Below, one piece after another: positions 1 through 8,135 of a DNA stretch of 37,205 bases. The stretch is from contig JAYVRW010000425.1 of assembly GCA_043775925.1 (NCBI GenBank), positions 1 through 37,205 of the forward strand, in the 5' to 3' direction. The position numbers and the translations under genes are program-made. The stretch is from JAFDVL01 sp043775925. Lineage in GTDB: Bacteria > Acidobacteriota > Blastocatellia > RBC074. Position 1 is the stretch's first letter. Each line of letters begins with the position of its first letter. Under the pieces are notes generated by a model, which saw nothing but the letters and a program-made list of their open reading frames with translations, searched no databases and was not told the DNA's origin.

Positions 1-42
1 GTGTTGATTTATCGGCTGACGCGGTAAAAATTAAGGGAATAT

Positions 43-1062
43 ATGGTTAGTTCTCAATACCTTCCTCGACTCATCAAAGCTTTTTTGTATTGTGTGATTG
101 TTAGTTGCTATACAGAACTATCATGGTCTCAACAGACGACAAAAAAATCGGCCTCAAAACCCAGTGTTACTTTTGCCAAAGCAGAAATATTCAGGGATGA
201 AAAAAGTGGAGCATTGTTTACCCTCCCAAACGGTTGGATTGATGTAAGTAAAAGTAACAGTAAACTACTCGGACAAGTCAAAGCTGTCTTTTCAAACCCA
301 AAGTCAGATTTAATTGTTTTCCTGCTCATTGAAAATATCCCTGGCGGCGCGATTCGTCTGGATGAAAATCCTCTTGATAAGTATTTGGACGGAGTCATAA
401 AAAGACGCCTGATCAAGAATCCCAACTTTAAAGAAACGCAGAGAGAAGGCGTTCGTTTTGCAGGGCGATTAGGCAAAAGAATGAATGCTCAATGGCAAGA
501 GGGTGACACAGTTTTTTTTAATGCAATTAGCGTTTGCCGAGAGGGTTATTATTACTTTGTGCTAAGTAGTGTTTGTCCAATGCCACTATCTCGGCAAATG
601 ATAAGTGCAATCCCATCACTTGAGCGTAGCCTAACTATTACTATATCTGCTGAAGAACAAATAGGCAGGCTTGCGAAAGAGATAGCAGAGGAGATGCCAA
701 TCTTTGACTATGAAGGTGCCAAATTAGTAATCCAAGAGATGGGAAAACGAGACGATTTAAGTAGGGATTTTATTTATCAACTCAACTTGATGATAGAGAG
801 CGGAGTTTCTCAACTACCACCAAGTGAAAAATCGGAATATAAAGCCCTTTCAGACCGCGCTTTTTATGCGCTTAATCAAGAAAAGCAAAGTCGGCTTTTA
901 AAGTACCGTGATATGCGAGATGCAAAATCTAAACCGTCCAAAGAACAGGAAGCTGATGCACGAGAAATTTTAAGAGAAATGTATGGTAGGCTATCTCCGC
1001 AATATTTAAAGCGGTTTCGTGAGTTATTAATGAAAGCTTTTTTATTGTCACTTGCAAAATGA
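43..1062 (+). CDS. Secreted protein of unknown function
   Basis: A 339-residue protein that I do not recognise. The N-terminus has a basic start, a hydrophobic core at about residues 9-22 and a likely signal peptidase site near residue 29 (SWSQ), so export is likely. The middle region (about residues 50-200) alternates strands and short helices and resembles stress-response or PsbP-like folds only loosely. The C-terminal 120 residues are charged and predicted helical (many E, K, R). An AAGGGA ribosome binding site lies 4 bases before the ATG, which fixes the start. The gene is richer in A+T than thiC next to it. It is the first gene in the window, so upstream partners are unseen. Confidence 0.75.
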   Translation: MVSSQYLPRLIKAFLYCVIVSCYTELSWSQQTTKKSASKPSVTFAKAEIFRDEKSGALFTLPNGWIDVSKSNSKLLGQVKAVFSNPKSDLIVFLLIENIPGGAIRLDENPLDKYLDGVIKRRLIKNPNFKETQREGVRFAGRLGKRMNAQWQEGDTVFFNAISVCREGYYYFVLSSVCPMPLSRQMISAIPSLERSLTITISAEEQIGRLAKEIAEEMPIFDYEGAKLVIQEMGKRDDLSRDFIYQLNLMIESGVSQLPPSEKSEYKALSDRAFYALNQEKQSRLLKYRDMRDAKSKPSKEQEADAREILREMYGRLSPQYLKRFRELLMKAFLLSLAK

Positions 1063-1112
1063 GCGATTTCAGAAATACTTTGTTTTGTGGTTGGCAAATT
1101 GATTTTTATCTT

Positions 1113-1218
1113 TTCAGGGGAGCCGTATGCGCGGCTGAGAGTCTTCGTCAAATTTGAAATTTTGTGAAGAGACCCTATGAACCTGTACGGGTAATGCCGT
1201 CGAAGGGAGAAAGGAACC
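1113..1218 (+). promoter_or_regulatory. TPP (thiamine pyrophosphate) riboswitch
   Basis: The leader holds the conserved THI-box blocks in order: GGGGAGCCG, GGCTGAGA, GACCC, TGAACCTG, GGGTAATGCCG and AAGGGA. Between GGCTGAGA and GACCC there is an extended P3 arm (GTCTTC pairing with GAAGAGAC). Thiamine pyrophosphate binding is expected to lower expression of thiC, whose ATG is about 60 bases downstream. A GGAAC/GTTCC hairpin (1213-1231) and a T-rich stretch at about 1256-1266 follow, but I do not see a clean terminator. Control of translation initiation is therefore as likely as attenuation. Confidence 0.96.
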
Positions 1219-1278
1219 AGAAGACTGTTCCGATTTCTATATTATGCGGAGTAGGCTTTTTTTATTTAAGGTAAACGT

Positions 1279-3174
1279 ATGAGTAATCAATCATCAGAAA
1301 AACAATTACCAAATTCCCAGCGCACTTATGTCGCAGGCAAAACCGCCAGCGTGCGTGTCCCGTTTCGTGAAATTTCGTTAAATGTAACCAAAAGCATTAA
1401 TGGTGCTGTGGAAGTCAATGAACCGATCCGCGTCTACGATGTCAGCGGTCCGTGGGGCGATCCAACTTTTAAGGGCGATGTGCGCGACGGGCTTCCGGCT
1501 TTGCGCAGTGATTGGATCATCGGGCGCGGTGACGTAGAGGAATACGAAGGTCGCAAAATTGAACCACGCGATAATGGATATTTGACTGTCGGCGCAGAAG
1601 GCTACGCCCGCAACAAAGACAAAGGCAAGCTCGAAGATTTTCCAGGTTTGCGACGCCAGCCGCTGAAAGCCAAAGGCGGACACAACGTCACGCAAATTCA
1701 TTATGCGCGTAAAGGCATTATCACACCCGAAATGGAGTTCATCGCCATCCGCGAAAATCTTGGCCGCCAAAAAGCGTTTGAAGCGCAGGGCAACAACGCG
1801 CGTCATTTGATGAATCATCAACACAAAGGCGATTCGTTTGGCGCAAGTATTCCAAGCTTCGTGACACCTGAATTTGTCCGTGATGAAGTCGCACGCGGAC
1901 GCGCGATCATCCCCGCCAATATTAATCATCCTGAATCTGAACCGATGATTATTGGTCGCAATTTCCTCGTCAAAATTAATGCGAATATCGGCAACAGCGC
2001 GGTTGCTTCTTCAATTGAAGAGGAAGTTGAAAAAATGCGCTGGTCAACGAAATGGGGCGCAGACACGGTGATGGATTTGTCTACGGGCAAAAATATTCAC
2101 GCGACGCGCGAATGGATTTTGCGCAATTCGCCTGTGCCGATTGGCACTGTGCCGATTTATCAAGCCCTTGAAAAAGTTGGCGGCAAAGCCGAAGAATTAA
2201 CGTGGGAAATTTATCGTGACACGCTCATCGAACAAGCCGAACAAGGCGTAGATTATTTCACCATCCACGCCGGAGTTCGTTTGCCTTACATTCCAATGAC
2301 GGCGAAACGCACGACCGGCATCGTCAGTCGCGGCGGTTCGATCATGGCGAAATGGTGTTTGTCGCATCACCAAGAAAGTTTTCTGTACACGCACTTCCGT
2401 GAAATTTGCGAAATCATGCGTGAGTATGATGTCAGCTTTTCTTTGGGTGACGGATTGCGTCCCGGTTCAATCGCCGACGCGAATGACGAAGCGCAATTTG
2501 CCGAATTAGAGACGCTCGGCGAACTCACAAAAATCGCGTGGGAAATGGATACGCAAGTGATGATCGAAGGCCCCGGCCACGTGCCGATGCACCTCATCAA
2601 AGAGAACATGGAAAAACAATTAGAGGTCTGCGACGAAGCGCCGTTTTACACGCTCGGCCCGCTGACAACAGACATCGCGCCCGGCTACGATCATTTAACT
2701 TCGGGCATTGGCGCAGCGATGATTGGCTGGTTTGGTTGCGCGATGTTGTGTTACGTGACGCCGAAAGAACATCTTGGTTTGCCCGCCAAAAAAGATGTGA
2801 AAGACGGAGTCATCACCTACAAAATCGCAGCCCACGCCGCCGACTTAGCCAAAGGTCATCCCGGCGCACAACTCCGCGACAACGCCGTGTCAAAAGCGCG
2901 TTTTGAATTCCGCTGGGAAGACCAATTTAATCTATCGCTCGACCCCGAAACCGCCCGCGAATTCCACGACGAAACGCTCCCGCAAGAAGGAGCCAAAGCC
3001 GCGCACTTCTGTTCGATGTGCGGCCCGCATTTCTGTTCGATGAAGATCACGCAGGACGTGCGCGATTACGCCGCACAAAAAGAACTGGACGAAGCATCGG
3101 CGGTGGAAGCTGGAATGCAGGAAATGTCCGAGCAATTCAAACAGGCAGGCGCAGAGATTTATGTAAAGGCTTAG
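1279..3174 (+). CDS. thiC: Phosphomethylpyrimidine synthase ThiC
   Basis: A radical-SAM enzyme that converts aminoimidazole ribotide into hydroxymethylpyrimidine phosphate, the pyrimidine half of thiamine, in the cytoplasm. The 631-residue length is the usual size of the long bacterial form. Family blocks are easily read, including NANIGNS near residue 233, GADTVMDLSTG, TIHAGV and EGPGHVP. The C-terminal cluster motif is CX2CX4C (C578, C581, C586), which binds the 4Fe-4S cluster. The ATG is preceded by AAGG at 1268-1271. The TPP riboswitch directly upstream gives end-product control. thiE lies 16 kb away in the same window, so the pathway genes are not in one operon here. Confidence 0.98.
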   Translation: MSNQSSEKQLPNSQRTYVAGKTASVRVPFREISLNVTKSINGAVEVNEPIRVYDVSGPWGDPTFKGDVRDGLPALRSDWIIGRGDVEEYEGRKIEPRDNGYLTVGAEGYARNKDKGKLEDFPGLRRQPLKAKGGHNVTQIHYARKGIITPEMEFIAIRENLGRQKAFEAQGNNARHLMNHQHKGDSFGASIPSFVTPEFVRDEVARGRAIIPANINHPESEPMIIGRNFLVKINANIGNSAVASSIEEEVEKMRWSTKWGADTVMDLSTGKNIHATREWILRNSPVPIGTVPIYQALEKVGGKAEELTWEIYRDTLIEQAEQGVDYFTIHAGVRLPYIPMTAKRTTGIVSRGGSIMAKWCLSHHQESFLYTHFREICEIMREYDVSFSLGDGLRPGSIADANDEAQFAELETLGELTKIAWEMDTQVMIEGPGHVPMHLIKENMEKQLEVCDEAPFYTLGPLTTDIAPGYDHLTSGIGAAMIGWFGCAMLCYVTPKEHLGLPAKKDVKDGVITYKIAAHAADLAKGHPGAQLRDNAVSKARFEFRWEDQFNLSLDPETAREFHDETLPQEGAKAAHFCSMCGPHFCSMKITQDVRDYAAQKELDEASAVEAGMQEMSEQFKQAGAEIYVKA

Positions 3175-3213
3175 ACTGAGGACGCTAAATGCGCATTAGC
3201 TCAGTCACACAAT

Positions 3214-3253
3214 CCGGCGCGCCCAACAGTTGTTGAACTGCTGGGCGCGCCGG
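3214..3253. terminator. Strong GC-rich hairpin between convergent genes
   Basis: Two 18-base arms (3214-3231 and 3236-3253) pair with a single mismatch around a GTTG loop. The stem core is CCGGCGCGCCCA. It lies between the convergent ends of thiC and the leftward gene at 3346. No run of T follows on either strand, so it is not a textbook intrinsic terminator. It could be an RNA-end stabiliser or one more palindromic repeat of the kind scattered through the window. The rest of 3175-3345 holds nothing I can name. Confidence 0.5.
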
Positions 3254-3345
3254 TTAAGTCACAGCTATTTGGCGGCAACCTCCACTTTATCACTTTCTTC
3301 AATGTACAACTGCTGAAGCCACTCAACCTCGGTAATTTACTTTGC

Positions 3346-4161
3346 CTACTTACGGGTCAACGTGATTTGGAAAGGAACGAGAAATTGCCCGGAGCGCAGG
3401 TATTGTCTGTTCATATAATTGAACAGCGTCGCCACTGGCCCGCCATACGGCGCATTCTCCGGGGTTAGCACCCAGGTATCATTGTTCGGATGGTAGACCT
3501 TGATGTAGGCGGTCTCGTAGGGAGAGTTGATCTCGGAGGAGGTGAAGCTTGTTCCGTCGGGCGGCTTCTGGAAGCGGAAGGGGTGATCGCCCCTCGCACT
3601 GTCGGTGAAAGAGGTCGTGAGCGCCCTTCTCACGTACCACTGTCCTGTAGTTTGGTCTTGCTGACAGCCGCCGTATTGCACGTTGTACTGATTGTCCGCA
3701 TTCGCGTTGTTGCAGAACCTGCCGAAGTCCGAGTTGAAGTCGTAATAAGTACCGACCGAAGTCGTAGGGGTAAGCGGGACATGCGCAATGCGGTCGAAGT
3801 TGAAAAACTGCGAGTTGAGAATCTGGTTCGGAGAACTGACCACGCCGTCAGCAATCTTGTTTGCCTCGCGCGCATCGAGATAAATCTTGTAGGGCGTCAA
3901 ATTCAGGTTGAAAATAAAGTCGAAAGTGCAATTGCTCACCTGAAACACGGCACTCACTTTGTTGACTCCATCTGTGTAAGTGCTCCGGTCACCATAAAGC
4001 TTATCTCCAACAGAACTGGGGTTCCCAACGAAGTCACGAAAAGTGACAATCAAGGGAACGTCAGTTCCACAAGAACTGGCTTTGGCGTTTTGTGCTGGTG
4101 CAGCGCTGGGCAAGCTGAACAGCAACGTTAGACTAGCAACTAGTAAAAAGCTTTGTTTCAT
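3346..4161 (-). CDS. Secreted protein of unknown function
   Basis: A 271-residue protein with a clear Sec signal peptide (KQSF then a hydrophobic core, cleavage after APAQ near residue 24). The mature part is rich in Asn, Thr, Phe and Tyr with six Cys residues, suggesting an extracytoplasmic beta-rich protein. AAGGAG on the coding strand sits a few bases before the ATG and supports this start. I do not recognise the family. A long opposite-strand frame (3490-4131) overlaps it, but the signal peptide and ribosome binding site favour this strand. It is transcribed divergently from the winged-helix regulator at 4500, which could be its regulator. Confidence 0.75.
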   Translation of the reverse strand: MKQSFLLVASLTLLFSLPSAAPAQNAKASSCGTDVPLIVTFRDFVGNPSSVGDKLYGDRSTYTDGVNKVSAVFQVSNCTFDFIFNLNLTPYKIYLDAREANKIADGVVSSPNQILNSQFFNFDRIAHVPLTPTTSVGTYYDFNSDFGRFCNNANADNQYNVQYGGCQQDQTTGQWYVRRALTTSFTDSARGDHPFRFQKPPDGTSFTSSEINSPYETAYIKVYHPNNDTWVLTPENAPYGGPVATLFNYMNRQYLRSGQFLVPFQITLTRK

Positions 4162-4327
4162 TTCATTCTCCTTCGGATGAGTGCTGTGTTCATGTTACAG
4201 CACAGAGTGTTAGTTAAGCTGGACCAAAAATGCCGGCCGATAAGCCATGAAGGCCGTAGCGATGAAGGGAAGAACGATCAACCACATCCCAGATCGTATC
4301 ATTCCCTGCGGTAAAAATACGTCTTTG

Positions 4328-4355
4328 CTAAATCTTGCCTGGGTGCAAGATTTAG
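4328..4355. promoter_or_regulatory. Perfect 11-bp inverted repeat, candidate operator
   Basis: CTAAATCTTGC and GCAAGATTTAG are exact reverse complements separated by 6 bases. The repeat sits in the 338-bp divergent region between the secreted protein (start 4161) and the winged-helix regulator (start 4500). It could be a dimeric regulator site or a hairpin; a T-run follows 18 bases later at 4374-4379, too far for a typical terminator. The same region also has a short TGCTGT/ACAGCA hairpin near 4184-4204. Confidence 0.45.
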
Positions 4356-4455
4356 ATTAGAGTGAGCGCGGGCTTTTTTGGACCAAGCTGAATCGCCTTT
4401 CCTAGCTGCTGGCTCGCTCCGTTACGGTTATTACTCCAAGCGGGGTGGGGGTGTC

Positions 4456-4495
4456 TTTACAATTGGCTTGACAGTTTTTGACAAATCTTTACAAC
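4456..4495 (+). promoter_or_regulatory. Promoter with four TT(G/T)ACA repeats
   Basis: TTTACA (4456), TTGACA (4468), TTGACA (4478) and TTTACA (4488) lie on the same strand with spacings of 12, 10 and 10 bases, i.e. on one face of the helix. TTGACA at 4468 with TACAAC at 4490-4495 (16-base spacer) could serve as -35 and -10. That would start transcription at about the ATG at 4500. OmpR/PhoB-type winged-helix proteins bind such direct repeats, so autoregulation by the downstream gene is a reasonable inference. Confidence 0.5.
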
Positions 4496-4499
4496 GCCT

Positions 4500-6650
4500 A
4501 TGAGCCTGCAACCTAAGCGCTTTTACGCCTTCAACTCTTTTCGCTTAGACCCGCAGCAGCAACTCTTGCTGCGTGCTGGTGAACCGGTGTCGCTCACGCC
4601 CAAAGCCTTTGCGACCTTGCTCTGCTTAGTTCAAAACAGTGGCCGAGTGATCAAGAAAGAAGAACTGATGCAGGCGGTCTGGCCCGATGCCTTTGTCGAA
4701 GAGGTCGGCTTGGCGCGCAACATTTCGGTGTTGAGAAAGGCGCTCAGAGAAGGTGAGAACGGGCATAGATACATCGTGACTGCGCCCGGACAAGGCTACA
4801 GCTTTGTGGCGGAGGTAAAGGAGCTGGAAGAGGGGAGCCCAGAGCCAACCGCGCATTCAGAATCTGGGTCAAGCTACGTCATTGAAGAAGAGCAGAATCT
4901 CGGCAAGCAGGATGAAGTCCCAGCCTTGGCGCGTGCTACTTCCAGCACTGAATACATCCTCAGTGAGATCAAGCGGCATCGGCGGCGTGCGTTGCTCGCG
5001 CTGATAATCCTCATCGCGGCGGTGGTTGGAGTTGCCTTCCTGTACAAGTTGTCCAGGCGGAAAACACTTGCGCCGCTGGTGCTGAAGATTACGCAACTCA
5101 CGACTACTGGCAAGGCCTACGGCCCGGCGATTTCACCCGACGGCAAATACGTGGCCTATCACACGCCTGGGGCGGGCGGGTCGAGCCTCTGGATCAGACA
5201 ACTGGCGACGGGCAGCAATGCAGAGGTCATCCCACTAGCCAAAACTTCGTATCAGGGGCTGACTTTCTCGCCCGATGGCAACTATCTTTACTATGCGGGG
5301 AATGAAGCCGATGAGCGCGAACTGACGCTCTATCAAATCCCCGCCCCGCTCGGCGGCGTGACCCGCAAATTGGTCAACAATATAGACAACTTGTTCTCGC
5401 TTTCGCCTGATAGCCAGCGCGTCACCTTCGTGCGCGATGAAAGAGATTTGATCGTAGCCAATCTGGATGGCAGCGGAGAGCGGAAACTCACCACGCGCGA
5501 GAAACCTGATTTCTTTGAGTCAGCCGCCTGGTCGCCTGACGGAAAGATAATCGCTTGTTTTGGGTGGAGCAAAGGCGCAGAGTGGGAGGTTGTGGAAGTC
5601 GCGGTAGAAAGCGGCGCACAAAAAACAGTGACGCGGAATTGGGGCAATATTCAGCAGGTCGCGTGGTTGCCAGACGGCAGCGGCCTGATCATGCTTGCGG
5701 CAGATAAGCAGGGCAGCCCCACTCAACTCTGGCAACTGACTTATCCAAACGGCGAGGTGCGACGCATAACGACAGACTTGCATGATTACGCGAGCTTGAG
5801 CCTGACCAGAGACGGCGCTACGCTCGTCATGACGCAGATGAGTTTGACTTACAATCTCTGGGTAATGCCGCAGGGGGATGCTCAGCGCACTCATCAGATC
5901 ACCTCTGCCTCGGTGTTTGAGGGGTTGAGCGGCCTGGCTTGGACGCCCACTGGAAAAATCATCTATTCATCCCAGGCGAGTGGTCAGCCGGAAATTTGGA
6001 GAGTGGATGCGGACGGCAGTCATCAGCAACAGTTGACGGTTGATTTGGGGTCGGACAGTTTGGGTTTGGCCGCCTCCCCTGATGGTCGCTACATCGCTTT
6101 CGTCTCCAAGCGTGGAGGAATCTGGCGGGCTAATATTGATGGGAACAATCCGAAACAACTGGCGAGCGAGGGGCTTGTTCCGATCTTCTCACCGGACAGT
6201 CAATGGGTTTATTACCGCGCGCATGAGGCAGTGTGGCAGGTGTCGGTTGACGGCGGTGAGTCTATTCATCTAACCGGCCCATGCTCGTTTATTTTGGACT
6301 TTTCATCTGATGGAAAGCTGATTGCCTATCGCGATCAAGCAACGAAGAAGATTGGGATTGCCTCTGCCGAAGGCAAAGAGCCGATCAGGATTTTTGAGCG
6401 CATGCCCCCCACTGATCGGCGACCGTTGCCGCGCTGGACGCCGGACGGGCATGCCTTGAGCTATCTGGCGACACGTGACGGCGTGTCAAACCTCTGGCTT
6501 CAGCCAATAGATGGCAGGCCGCCCAGACCGTTGACCGACTTCAAAACCGGTTTCGTTCACTATTATGCCTGGTCGCGCGATGGCAAATACCTTGCCTTTG
6601 CGCGTGCCAACAATATTTCGGATGTCGTCATGCTCAGTAATTTTCAGTGA
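4500..6650 (+). CDS. Membrane winged-helix regulator with PD40/TolB-like propeller
   Basis: A 716-residue CadC-like one-component regulator. Residues 5-105 form an OmpR/PhoB-type winged helix (Trans_reg_C), with SLTPKAFATLLCLV and the wing ending YIVTAPGQGYSFVAEV. Residues 163-183 are one transmembrane helix flanked by Arg/Lys. The C-terminal 500 residues carry repeated SPDGK/SPDSQ blades typical of PD40/TolB beta-propellers, expected on the periplasmic side. The architecture is known to be abundant in Acidobacteriota. The ATG has no visible Shine-Dalgarno and lies close behind a predicted -10, so the mRNA may be leaderless. The ligand and targets are unknown; the divergent secreted protein at 3346 is a candidate target. 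Confidence 0.92.
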   Translation: MSLQPKRFYAFNSFRLDPQQQLLLRAGEPVSLTPKAFATLLCLVQNSGRVIKKEELMQAVWPDAFVEEVGLARNISVLRKALREGENGHRYIVTAPGQGYSFVAEVKELEEGSPEPTAHSESGSSYVIEEEQNLGKQDEVPALARATSSTEYILSEIKRHRRRALLALIILIAAVVGVAFLYKLSRRKTLAPLVLKITQLTTTGKAYGPAISPDGKYVAYHTPGAGGSSLWIRQLATGSNAEVIPLAKTSYQGLTFSPDGNYLYYAGNEADERELTLYQIPAPLGGVTRKLVNNIDNLFSLSPDSQRVTFVRDERDLIVANLDGSGERKLTTREKPDFFESAAWSPDGKIIACFGWSKGAEWEVVEVAVESGAQKTVTRNWGNIQQVAWLPDGSGLIMLAADKQGSPTQLWQLTYPNGEVRRITTDLHDYASLSLTRDGATLVMTQMSLTYNLWVMPQGDAQRTHQITSASVFEGLSGLAWTPTGKIIYSSQASGQPEIWRVDADGSHQQQLTVDLGSDSLGLAASPDGRYIAFVSKRGGIWRANIDGNNPKQLASEGLVPIFSPDSQWVYYRAHEAVWQVSVDGGESIHLTGPCSFILDFSSDGKLIAYRDQATKKIGIASAEGKEPIRIFERMPPTDRRPLPRWTPDGHALSYLATRDGVSNLWLQPIDGRPPRPLTDFKTGFVHYYAWSRDGKYLAFARANNISDVVMLSNFQ

Positions 6651-6704
6651 GGCAGCAAATCGCAGCTTTCCGCGAAAAAGCGGTAGAGACAAGCTGAGTG
6701 TGCG

Positions 6705-7034
6705 GTGGATTTGTTTGATGAGGCAGACAAGTTGTTAACGCACAGCTATATTTTGGTCGAGTTCTTGCCCTTGTGCAATGCCCGCCGCATGAATCACGCG
6801 GCTTATCTTGTCATCGCTGCTGTATTGCTTGAGAGTCCCGCTCTAGCAATCGTTTGGGTTGTCGAGGCGTTGCATCGCGCAGCTTTTGCGTTGGTGCAAG
6901 CACGATAGGATGAAACCTATTCACTTTGCGACGCTGTCAACTTCGTGCTGATGCGCGAGCGCGGCATAAACCAAGTACTGACCACCGACAAGCATTTCGA
7001 GCAGGAAGGCTTTCAGCGGTTGGTAACCCCTTAA
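6705..7034 (+). pseudogene. Decayed PIN-domain (VapC-like) ribonuclease gene
   Basis: From GTG 6705 the frame reads LLTHSYILVEF and further PIN-like sequence, then hits TAG at 6906-6908. It continues in the same frame with TYSLCDAVNFVLMRERGI and LTTDKHFEQEGFQRL to TAA at 7032. These are the C-terminal PIN blocks, including the CDA and TTDKHF acidic positions. The first strand with the catalytic Asp (usual xDTSA) is absent; upstream in frame there is a TAG at 6684. So the gene is truncated at the 5' end and split by a nonsense codon. No partner antitoxin is visible. Confidence 0.7.
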
Positions 7035-7041
7035 ATACAAG

Positions 7042-7809
7042 ATGAACACTGCGAAAAAAGTCGCCATCGTCACCGGAGCCGCACAAGGTATCGGTCTTGC
7101 CATCACCAACAAGTTTTTAGCCGATGGTTATGGCGTAGCGTTGATTGATATTGATGCGGAAACGTTGGCGGATACGGCTGCGGAGTTGCAAGGGCAACCG
7201 ATTTTTGCGGTTCAATGTGATGTGTCAAACGCGGAGCAAGTGCAATCTTCCATCGAAAAAGTTGCGGCGCATTTTGGACGCATTGATTCACTCGTCAACA
7301 ATGCAGGCGTAGCGGTGTTCAAGCCTGCGTTGGAGACTACATTTGAAGATTGGGCGCGGGTGATGGCGACGAATTTGAATGGACCGTTTCTGTGTACGCA
7401 GGCTTGTGTACCGATGATGCTGAAAAATGGTGGCGGGAGCGTCGTGAATATCGCTTCGATTTCCGGTTTGCGTGCCAGTACGTTGCGGATTGCCTACGGC
7501 ACTAGCAAAGCGGCTTTGATGCACCTGACCAAACAACAAGCGGTCGAATATGGCAATGCGGGAATTCGGGTCAATGCGGTAGCTCCCGGCCCCGTCGAAA
7601 CGGCGATGGCGCTTCAGGTGCATTCGGCGGATATTCGCACCAGTTATCACGACGCGATTCCGTTGGCGCGGTACGGCACGGTAGACGAAATTGCGAATGC
7701 CGTAACATTTTTGTGCAGCGATGCCGCCAGCTTTATCAATGGGCAAATCTTAGCGGTGGATGGCGGATTTGATGCTTCCGGCGTTGGGTTGCCGAGCTTG
7801 CGTGGTTGA
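7042..7809 (+). CDS. Short-chain dehydrogenase/reductase (FabG-like)
   Basis: A 255-residue classical SDR, an NAD(P)H-dependent oxidoreductase of the cytoplasm. The cofactor motif TGAAQGIG is at residues 11-18 and NNAG at 86-89. The catalytic set is S139, Y152 and K156 (YGTSK). VNAVAPGPVETAM and the C-terminal FINGQILAVDGG block are standard. The length is normal for the family. The substrate cannot be read from sequence; 3-oxoacyl-ACP, sugar or polyol dehydrogenases are all possible. It starts 8 bases after the PIN remnant ends, and no strong ribosome binding site is visible. Confidence 0.92.
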   Translation: MNTAKKVAIVTGAAQGIGLAITNKFLADGYGVALIDIDAETLADTAAELQGQPIFAVQCDVSNAEQVQSSIEKVAAHFGRIDSLVNNAGVAVFKPALETTFEDWARVMATNLNGPFLCTQACVPMMLKNGGGSVVNIASISGLRASTLRIAYGTSKAALMHLTKQQAVEYGNAGIRVNAVAPGPVETAMALQVHSADIRTSYHDAIPLARYGTVDEIANAVTFLCSDAASFINGQILAVDGGFDASGVGLPSLRG

Positions 7810-7810
7810 G

Positions 7811-7882
7811 TTGAGAGTTCATGCTTTAGCGTGCTAACGCCGCGCTTCGCTGGCGTCCACACGCTAAAGCGTGAACTCTCAA
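7811..7882. repeat. Palindromic intergenic repeat
   Basis: Arms of 23 bases (7811-7833 and 7860-7882) pair with one mismatch around a GC-rich 26-base centre that itself folds (GCCGCGCTTCGCTGGC). Core words are GAGAGTTCATGCTTTAGCGTG-like and CACGCTAAAGCGTGAACTC. It sits immediately after the SDR stop codon. It resembles REP/BIME-type dispersed repeats and may also act as the SDR transcript's 3' hairpin. Confidence 0.8.
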
Positions 7883-7952
7883 CGCTTGATACCAATTTTG
7901 TTCAGTCTGATTTAGAATCATCCTTACACGAAATTCTTTGAGGAAATAACCA

Positions 7953-8132
7953 ATGAGCATCAAACCCGAATTGCTGAATATTATTGTTTGTCCCGCTTGT
8001 CGCGCTAAAGTTGAATTAAAAGCCGATGACAGTGGATTGAAATGCACTGCCTGTCATCGCGTCTATCCGATTCGTGATGGCATTCCTGTTCTGATGGTAG
8101 ACGAAGCGAAAATTGAAAATACTCCTGCCTGA
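7953..8132 (+). CDS. Trm112/YcaR-like zinc-binding small protein
   Basis: A 59-residue protein starting at ATG 7953, with GAGGAA 7 bases upstream, and ending TGA 8130-8132. It has the two zinc knuckles of the Trm112/UPF0434 family: CPAC (C13, C16) and CTAC (C31, C34), followed by the diagnostic YPIRDGIPVLM. In eukaryotes and archaea Trm112 activates methyltransferases; the role of the short bacterial form is less clear. In Escherichia coli the homologue ycaR lies between lpxK and kdsB, i.e. in a lipopolysaccharide locus. Here it is followed after 3 bases by a heptosyltransferase-like gene, a matching context. Confidence 0.92.
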   Translation: MSIKPELLNIIVCPACRAKVELKADDSGLKCTACHRVYPIRDGIPVLMVDEAKIENTPA

Positions 8133-8135
8133 TTT

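Noticed and set aside
3490..4131. 213-codon frame on the plus strand opposite the secreted protein
   Set aside because: No signal or domain, while the minus-strand frame has a signal peptide and a good ribosome binding site.
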